Shown: in pieces, positions 53,225-61,866 of the stretch
Layout: each line of letters starts with the position of its first letter
How positions within the stretch are numbered: the stretch's first letter is position 1
Origin: Euwallacea fornicatus
Lineage: Eukaryota > Arthropoda > Insecta > Coleoptera > Curculionidae
Reading direction: 5' to 3'
Length of the DNA stretch: 64,000 nucleotides
NCBI RefSeq assembly: GCF_040115645.1
Contig: NW_027096040.1
Coordinates: 434,001 to 498,000, forward strand
Program-made: the position numbers and the translations under genes
The notes under the pieces: generated by a model
What the model was told of the DNA's origin: nothing
The model's input: only the letters and a program-made list of their open reading frames with translations
Databases searched by the model: none

Positions 53225-55340
53225 TCCAGATAATGAGTAATTAATGTGCTCAAACACACATATTTTGTGATTTTTCAAATTTTGAACCTTAATAACTTCG
53301 GCACAGAATATTCAAATTTCGTCAACAATGACTCAAATGAATCAGATAGACCTGCTCATTACATTGACTCATATACGGTTTGGTTGTATTTTTCTGAGTT
53401 TTCCAGATAATGAGTAATTAATGTGCTCAAACACACATATTTTGTGATTTTTCAAATTTTGAACCTTAATAACTTCGGCAAAGAATATTCAAATTTCGTC
53501 AACAATGACTCAAATGAATCAGATCGACCTGCTCATTACTTGGTCTCATATAGGGTTTGGTTGTATTTTTCTGAGTTTTCCAGATAATGAGTAATTAATG
53601 TGCTCAAACACACATATTTTGTGATTTTTCAAATTTTGAACCTTAATAACTTCGGCAAAGAATATTCAAATTTCGTCAACAATGACTCAAATGAATCAGA
53701 TCGACCTGCTCATTACTTGGTCTCATATAGGGTTTGGTTGTATTTTTCTGAGTTTTCCAGATAATGAGTAATTAATGTGCTCAAACACACATATTTTGTG
53801 ATTTTTCAAATTTTGAACCTTAATAACTTCGGCAAAGAATATTCAAATTTCGTCAAGAATGACACAAATGAATCAGATCGACCTGCTGCTTAATTTGACT
53901 CATACGATTTCGTTGTATTTTTCTGAGTTTTCCAGATAATGAGTAATTAATGTGCTCAAACACACATATTTTGTGACTTTTCAAACTTTGAACCTTAATA
54001 ACTTCGGCACAGAATATTCAAATTTCGTCAACAATGACTCAAATGAATCAGATAGACCTGCTCATTACATTGACTCATATACGGTTTGGTTGTATTTTTC
54101 TGAGTTTTCCAGATAATGAGTAATTAATGTGCTCAAACACACATATTTTGTGATTTTTCAAATTTTGAACCTTAATAACTTCGGCACAGAATATTCAAAT
54201 TTCGTCAACAATGACTCAAATGAATCAGATAGACCTGCTCATTACATTGACTCATATACGGTTTGGTTGTATTTTTCTGAGTTTTCCAGATAATGAGTAA
54301 TTAATGTGCTCAAACACACATATTTTGTGATTTTTCAAATTTTGAACCTTAATAACTTCGGCAAAGAATATTCAAATTTCGTCAACAATGACTCAAATGA
54401 ATCAGATCGACCTGCTCATTACTTGGTCTCATATAGGGTTTGGTTGTATTTTTCTGAGTTTTCCAGATAATGAGTAATTAATGTGCTCAAACACACATAT
54501 TTTGTGATTTTTCAAATTTTGAACCTTAATAACTTCGGCAAAGAATATTCAAATTTCGTCAACAATGACTCAAATGAATCAGATCGACCTGCTCATTACT
54601 TGGTCTCATATACGGTTTGGTTGTATTTTTCTGAGTTTTCCAGATAATGAGTGATTATGTGCTCAAACACACATATTTTGTGATTTTTCAAACTTTGAAC
54701 CTTAATAACTTCGGCACAGAATATTCAAATTTCGTCAACAAATGACTCAAATGAATCAGATCGACCTGCTGCTTAATTTGACTCATACGATTTCGTTGTA
54801 TTTTTTGAGTTTTCCAGATAATGAGTAATTAATGTGCTCAAACACACATATTTTGTGACTTTTCAAACTTTGAACCTTAATAACTTCGGCAAAGAATATT
54901 CAAATTTCGTCAAGAATGACACAAATGAATCAGATCGACCTGCTGCTTAATTTGACTCATACGATTTCGTTGTATTTTTCTGAGTTTTCCAGATAATGAG
55001 TAATTAATGTGCTCAAACACACATATTTTGTGACTTTTCAAACTTTGAACCTTAATAACTTCGGCAAAGAATATTCAAATTTCGTCAAGAATGACACAAA
55101 TGAATCAGATCGACCTGCTGCTTAATTTGACTCATACGATTTCGTTGTATTTTTCTGAGTTTTCCAGATAATGAGTAATTAATGTGCTCAAACACACATA
55201 TTTTGTGACTTTTCAAACTTTGAACCTTAATAACTTCGGCACAGAATATTCAAATTTCGTCACCAATGACTCAAATGAATCAGATAGACCTGCTCATTAC
55301 ATTGACTCATATACGGTTTGGTTGTATTTTTCTGAGTTTT
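53225..55340 (+). repeat. 12-monomer, 2.1-kb block, copy 1 of 3
   Basis: This block begins with a GATTTTTCAAATTTTG monomer of the GATAGACC type, followed by two or three ACTTGGTCTC monomers, and includes a monomer with CAACAAATG and the shortened GTATTTTTTGAG tail (54795) and one with GTCACCAATG (55259). It matches 56750-58866 at an offset of 3,526 bp (20 monomers). On the right it runs into an AGGTAATGAG head, as copy 3 does. On the left it is preceded by a GATAGACC monomer. Confidence 0.85.
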
Positions 55341-56749
55341 CCAGGTAATGAGTGATTATGTGCTCAAACACACATATTTTGTGATTTTTCAAACTTTGAA
55401 CCTTAATAACTTCGGCACAGAATATTCAAATTTCGTCAACAATGACTCAAATGAATCAGATAGACCTGCTCATTACATTGACTCATATACGGTTTGGTTG
55501 TATTTTTCTGAGTTTTCCAGATAATGAGTAATTAATTTGCTCAAACACACATATTTTGCGAATTTTCAAACTTTGAACCTTAATAACTTCGGCAAAGAAT
55601 ATTCAAATTTCGTCAACAATGACTCAAATGAATCAGATCGACCTGCTCATTACTTGGTCTCATATAGGGTTTGGTTGTATTTTTCTGAGTTTTCCAGATA
55701 ATGAGTAATTAATGTGCTCAAACACACATATTTTGTGATTTTTCAAATTTTGAACCTTAATAACTTCGGCAAAGAATATTCAAATTTCGTCAACAATGAC
55801 TCAAATGAATCAGATCGACCTGCTCATTACTTGGTCTCATATAGGGTTTGGTTGTATTTTTCTGAGTTTTCCAGATAATGAGTAATTAATGTGCTCAAAC
55901 ACACATATTTTGTGACTTTTCAAACTTTGAACCTTAATAACTTCGGCAAAGAATATTCAAATTTCGTCAAGAATGACACAAATGAATCAGATCGACCTGC
56001 TGCTTAATTTGACTCATACGATTTCGTTGTATTTTTCTGAGTTTTCCAGATAATGAGTAATTAATGTGCTCAAACACACATATTTTGTGACTTTTCAAAC
56101 TTTGAACCTTAATAACTTCGGCACAGAATATTCAAATTTCGTCAACAATGACTCAAATGAATCAGATAGACCTGCTCATTACATTGACTCATATACGGTT
56201 TGGTTGTATTTTTCTGAGTTTTCCAGATAATGAGTAATTAATGTGCTCAAACACACATATTTTGTGATTTTTCAAACTTTGAACCTTAATAACTTCGGCA
56301 CAGAATATTCAAATTTCGTCAACAATGACTCAAATGAATCAGATCGACCCGCTCATTACTTTGACTCATATACGGTTTGGTTGTATTTTTCTGAGTTTTC
56401 CAGATAATGAGTAATTAATGTGCTCAAACTCACATATTTTGTGACTTTACAAACTTTGAACCTTATTAATTTCGGCACAGAATATTCAAATTTCGTCAAC
56501 AATGACTCAAATGAATCAGATCGACCTGCTCATTACTTTTACTCATATACGGTTTGGTTGTATTTTTCTGAGTTTTCCAGATAATGAGTAATTAATGTGC
56601 TCAAACTCACATATTTTGTGACTTTTCAAACTTTGAACCTTAATAACTTCGGCACAGAATATTCAAATTTCGTCAACAATGACTCAAATGAATCAGATCG
56701 ACCTGCTCATTAGAACGACTCATACGGTTTGGTTGCATTTTTCTGAGTT

Positions 56750-58866
56750 TTCCAGATAATGAGTAATTAATGTGCTCAAACACACATATTTTGTGATTTT
56801 TCAAATTTTGAACCTTAATAACTTCGGCACAGAATATTCAAATTTCGTCAACAATGACTCAAATGAATCAGATAGACCTGCTCATTACATTGACTCATAT
56901 ACGGTTTGGTTGTATTTTTCTGAGTTTTCCAGATAATGAGTAATTAATGTGCTCAAACACACATATTTTGTGATTTTTCAAATTTTGAACCTTAATAACT
57001 TCGGCAAAGAATATTCAAATTTCGTCAACAATGACTCAAATGAATCAGATCGACCTGCTCATTACTTGGTCTCATATAGGGTTTGGTTGTATTTTTCTGA
57101 GTTTTCCAGATAATGAGTAATTAATGTGCTCAAACACACATATTTTGTGATTTTTCAAATTTTGAACCTTAATAACTTCGGCAAAGAATATTCAAATTTC
57201 GTCAACAATGACTCAAATGAATCAGATCGACCTGCTCATTACTTGGTCTCATATAGGGTTTGGTTGTATTTTTCTGAGTTTTCCAGATAATGAGTAATTA
57301 ATGTGCTCAAACACACATATTTTGTGATTTTTCAAATTTTGAACCTTAATAACTTCGGCAAAGAATATTCAAATTTCGTCAAGAATGACACAAATGAATC
57401 AGATCGACCTGCTGCTTAATTTGACTCATACGATTTCGTTGTATTTTTCTGAGGTTTCCAGATAATGAGTAATTAATGTGCTCAAACACACATATTTTGT
57501 GACTTTTCAAACTTTGAACCTTAATAACTTCGGCACAGAATATTCAAATTTCGTCAACAATGACTCAAATGAATCAGATAGACCTGCTCATTACATTGAC
57601 TCATATACGGTTTGGTTGTATTTTTCTGAGTTTTCCAGATAATGAGTAATTAATGTGCTCAAACACACATATTTTGTGATTTTTCAAATTTTGAACCTTA
57701 ATAACTTCGGCACAGAATATTCAAATTTCGTCAACAATGACTCAAATGAATCAGATAGACCTGCTCATTACATTGACTCATATACGGTTTGGTTGTATTT
57801 TTCTGAGTTTTCCAGATAATGAGTAATTAATGTGCTCAAACACACATATTTTGTGATTTTTCAAATTTTGAACCTTAATAACTTCGGCAAAGAATATTCA
57901 AATTTCGTCAACAATGACTCAAATGAATCAGATCGACCTGCTCATTACTTGGTCTCATATAGGGTTTGGTTGTATTTTTCTGAGTTTTCCAGATAATGAG
58001 TAATTAATGTGCTCAAACACACATATTTTGTGATTTTTCAAATTTTGAACCTTAATAACTTCGGCAAAGAATATTCAAATTTCGTCAACAATGACTCAAA
58101 TGAATCAGATCGACCTGCTCATTACTTGGTCTCATATACGGTTTGGTTGTATTTTTCTGAGTTTTCCAGATAATGAGTGATTATGTGCTCAAACACACAT
58201 ATTTTGTGATTTTTCAAACTTTGAACCTTAATAACTTCGGCACAGAATATTCAAATTTCGTCAACAAATGACTCAAATGAATCAGATCGACCTGCTGCTT
58301 AATTTGACTCATACGATTTCGTTGTATTTTTTGAGTTTTCCAGATAATGAGTAATTAATGTGCTCAAACACACATATTTTGTGACTTTTCAAACTTTGAA
58401 CCTTAATAACTTCGGCAAAGAATATTCAAATTTCGTCAAGAATGACACAAATGAATCAGATCGACCTGCTGCTTAATTTGACTCATACGATTTCGTTGTA
58501 TTTTTCTGAGTTTTCCAGATAATGAGTAATTAATGTGCTCAAACACACATATTTTGTGACTTTTCAAACTTTGAACCTTAATAACTTCGGCAAAGAATAT
58601 TCAAATTTCGTCAAGAATGACACAAATGAATCAGATCGACCTGCTGCTTAATTTGACTCATACGATTTCGTTGTATTTTTCTGAGTTTTCCAGATAATGA
58701 GTAATTAATGTGCTCAAACACACATATTTTGTGACTTTTCAAACTTTGAACCTTAATAACTTCGGCACAGAATATTCAAATTTCGTCACCAATGACTCAA
58801 ATGAATCAGATAGACCTGCTCATTACATTGACTCATATACGGTTTGGTTGTATTTTTCTGAGTTTT
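56750..58866 (+). repeat. 12-monomer, 2.1-kb block, copy 2 of 3
   Basis: It has the same monomer order as copies 1 and 3, with the shortened tail at 58321 and GTCACCAATG at 58785. The one difference I noticed is CTGAGGTTTCCAG near 57451, where both other copies have CTGAGTTTTCCAG. It is preceded by an AGAACGACTC monomer and followed by an AGATAATGAG head, not AGGTAATGAG as after copies 1 and 3. Confidence 0.85.
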
Positions 58867-59041
58867 CCAGATAATGAGTAATTAATGTGCTCAAACACAC
58901 ATATTTTGTGACTTTTCAAACTTTGAACCTTAATAACTTCGGCACAGAATATTCAAATTTCGTCAACAATGACTCAAATGAATCAGATAGACCTGCTCAT
59001 TACATTGACTCATATACGGTTTGGTTGTATTTTTCTGAGTT

Positions 59042-61158
59042 TTCCAGATAATGAGTAATTAATGTGCTCAAACACACATATTTTGTGATTTTTCAAATTT
59101 TGAACCTTAATAACTTCGGCACAGAATATTCAAATTTCGTCAACAATGACTCAAATGAATCAGATAGACCTGCTCATTACATTGACTCATATACGGTTTG
59201 GTTGTATTTTTCTGAGTTTTCCAGATAATGAGTAATTAATGTGCTCAAACACACATATTTTGTGATTTTTCAAATTTTGAACCTTAATAACTTCGGCAAA
59301 GAATATTCAAATTTCGTCAACAATGACTCAAATGAATCAGATCGACCTGCTCATTACTTGGTCTCATATAGGGTTTGGTTGTATTTTTCTGAGTTTTCCA
59401 GATAATGAGTAATTAATGTGCTCAAACACACATATTTTGTGATTTTTCAAATTTTGAACCTTAATAACTTCGGCAAAGAATATTCAAATTTCGTCAACAA
59501 TGACTCAAATGAATCAGATCGACCTGCTCATTACTTGGTCTCATATAGGGTTTGGTTGTATTTTTCTGAGTTTTCCAGATAATGAGTAATTAATGTGCTC
59601 AAACACACATATTTTGTGATTTTTCAAATTTTGAACCTTAATAACTTCGGCAAAGAATATTCAAATTTCGTCAAGAATGACACAAATGAATCAGATCGAC
59701 CTGCTGCTTAATTTGACTCATACGATTTCGTTGTATTTTTCTGAGTTTTCCAGATAATGAGTAATTAATGTGCTCAAACACACATATTTTGTGACTTTTC
59801 AAACTTTGAACCTTAATAACTTCGGCACAGAATATTCAAATTTCGTCAACAATGACTCAAATGAATCAGATAGACCTGCTCATTACATTGACTCATATAC
59901 GGTTTGGTTGTATTTTTCTGAGTTTTCCAGATAATGAGTAATTAATGTGCTCAAACACACATATTTTGTGATTTTTCAAATTTTGAACCTTAATAACTTC
60001 GGCACAGAATATTCAAATTTCGTCAACAATGACTCAAATGAATCAGATAGACCTGCTCATTACATTGACTCATATACGGTTTGGTTGTATTTTTCTGAGT
60101 TTTCCAGATAATGAGTAATTAATGTGCTCAAACACACATATTTTGTGATTTTTCAAATTTTGAACCTTAATAACTTCGGCAAAGAATATTCAAATTTCGT
60201 CAACAATGACTCAAATGAATCAGATCGACCTGCTCATTACTTGGTCTCATATAGGGTTTGGTTGTATTTTTCTGAGTTTTCCAGATAATGAGTAATTAAT
60301 GTGCTCAAACACACATATTTTGTGATTTTTCAAATTTTGAACCTTAATAACTTCGGCAAAGAATATTCAAATTTCGTCAACAATGACTCAAATGAATCAG
60401 ATCGACCTGCTCATTACTTGGTCTCATATACGGTTTGGTTGTATTTTTCTGAGTTTTCCAGATAATGAGTGATTATGTGCTCAAACACACATATTTTGTG
60501 ATTTTTCAAACTTTGAACCTTAATAACTTCGGCACAGAATATTCAAATTTCGTCAACAAATGACTCAAATGAATCAGATCGACCTGCTGCTTAATTTGAC
60601 TCATACGATTTCGTTGTATTTTTTGAGTTTTCCAGATAATGAGTAATTAATGTGCTCAAACACACATATTTTGTGACTTTTCAAACTTTGAACCTTAATA
60701 ACTTCGGCAAAGAATATTCAAATTTCGTCAAGAATGACACAAATGAATCAGATCGACCTGCTGCTTAATTTGACTCATACGATTTCGTTGTATTTTTCTG
60801 AGTTTTCCAGATAATGAGTAATTAATGTGCTCAAACACACATATTTTGTGACTTTTCAAACTTTGAACCTTAATAACTTCGGCAAAGAATATTCAAATTT
60901 CGTCAAGAATGACACAAATGAATCAGATCGACCTGCTGCTTAATTTGACTCATACGATTTCGTTGTATTTTTCTGAGTTTTCCAGATAATGAGTAATTAA
61001 TGTGCTCAAACACACATATTTTGTGACTTTTCAAACTTTGAACCTTAATAACTTCGGCACAGAATATTCAAATTTCGTCACCAATGACTCAAATGAATCA
61101 GATAGACCTGCTCATTACATTGACTCATATACGGTTTGGTTGTATTTTTCTGAGTTTT
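59042..61158 (+). repeat. 12-monomer, 2.1-kb block, copy 3 of 3
   Basis: It stands 2,292 bp (13 monomers) after copy 2: the shortened tail is at 60613 and GTCACCAATG at 61077. One spacer monomer of the GATAGACC type separates it from copy 2. Its right neighbour has the AGGTAATGAG head, as after copy 1, so copies 2 and 3 look like a tandem duplication inside a context that copy 1 shares. Confidence 0.85.
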
Positions 61159-61203
61159 CCAGGTAATGAGTGATTATGTGCTCAAACACACATATTTTGT
61201 GAT

Positions 61204-61235
61204 TTTTCAAACTTTGAACCTTAATAACTTCGGCA
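61204..61235 (+). other. Crossover junction in a chimeric monomer (one-monomer deletion)
   Basis: Compared with the homologous run after copy 1 (55.34 kb onward), the head of this monomer (AGGTAATGAG, then GATTTTTC) belongs to one monomer and the part from CGGCAAAG onward to the next one, the GCGAATTTTC type. The exchange point lies inside the shared stretch from TTTCAAACTTTGAACC to CTTCGGCA. GTCACCAATG marks are 5,818 bp apart while marks beyond the junction are 5,641 bp apart, so exactly 177 bp is missing. Confidence 0.72.
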
Positions 61236-61689
61236 AAGAATATTCAAATTTCGTCAACAATGACTCAAATGAATCAGATCGACCTGCTCATTACTTGGTC
61301 TCATATAGGGTTTGGTTGTATTTTTCTGAGTTTTCCAGATAATGAGTAATTAATGTGCTCAAACACACATATTTTGTGATTTTTCAAATTTTGAACCTTA
61401 ATAACTTCGGCAAAGAATATTCAAATTTCGTCAACAATGACTCAAATGAATCAGATCGACCTGCTCATTACTTGGTCTCATATAGGGTTTGGTTGTATTT
61501 TTCTGAGTTTTCCAGATAATGAGTAATTAATGTGCTCAAACACACATATTTTGTGACTTTTCAAACTTTGAACCTTAATAACTTCGGCAAAGAATATTCA
61601 AATTTCGTCAAGAATGACACAAATGAATCAGATCGACCTGCTGCTTAATTTGACTCATACGATTTCGTTGTATTTTTCTGAGTTTTCCA

Positions 61690-61866
61690 GATAATGAGTA
61701 ATTAATGTGCTCAAACACACATATTTTGTGACTTTTCAAACTTTGAACCTTAATAACTTCGGCACAGAATATTCAAATTTCGTCAACAATGACTCAAATG
61801 AATCAGATAGACCTGCTCATTACATTGACTCATATACGGTTTGGTTGTATTTTTCTGAGTTTTCCA
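61690..61866 (+). repeat. Reference satellite monomer, right-family type (177 bp)
   Basis: This copy was counted base by base and serves as a reference: 177 bp with 33 C and 25 G, so about 33% G+C. In order it holds a TAATTA-containing head, a CTCAAACACACATATTTTG box, GACTTTTCAAACTTTGAACC, AATAACTTCGGCACAG, CAAATTTCGTCAACAATG, a TGACTCA heptad at monomer position 101, GAATCAGATAGACCTGCTC, a second TGACTCA at position 137, CATATACGGTTTGG and a T-rich tail. It has the GATAGACC plus ACATTGACTC haplotype, one of the commonest in the right half. It contains three CpG; copies with GATCGACC have four. Confidence 0.95.
61790..61832 (+). other. Paired TGACTCA heptads (bZIP/AP-1-like), repeated in most monomers
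   Basis: In the reference monomer an exact TGACTCA lies at 61790-61796 and another at 61826-61832, 36 bp apart, with a one-mismatch TGAATCA between them. TGACTCA is the core recognised by AP-1 and Gcn4-type bZIP proteins. Both copies are frequent through the array; the first is lost in the GACACAAATG haplotype and the second in the TTGGTCTCATA and TTTGTCTGATA haplotypes. Binding is not shown by the sequence and may be chance fixed by repeat amplification. Confidence 0.4.
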
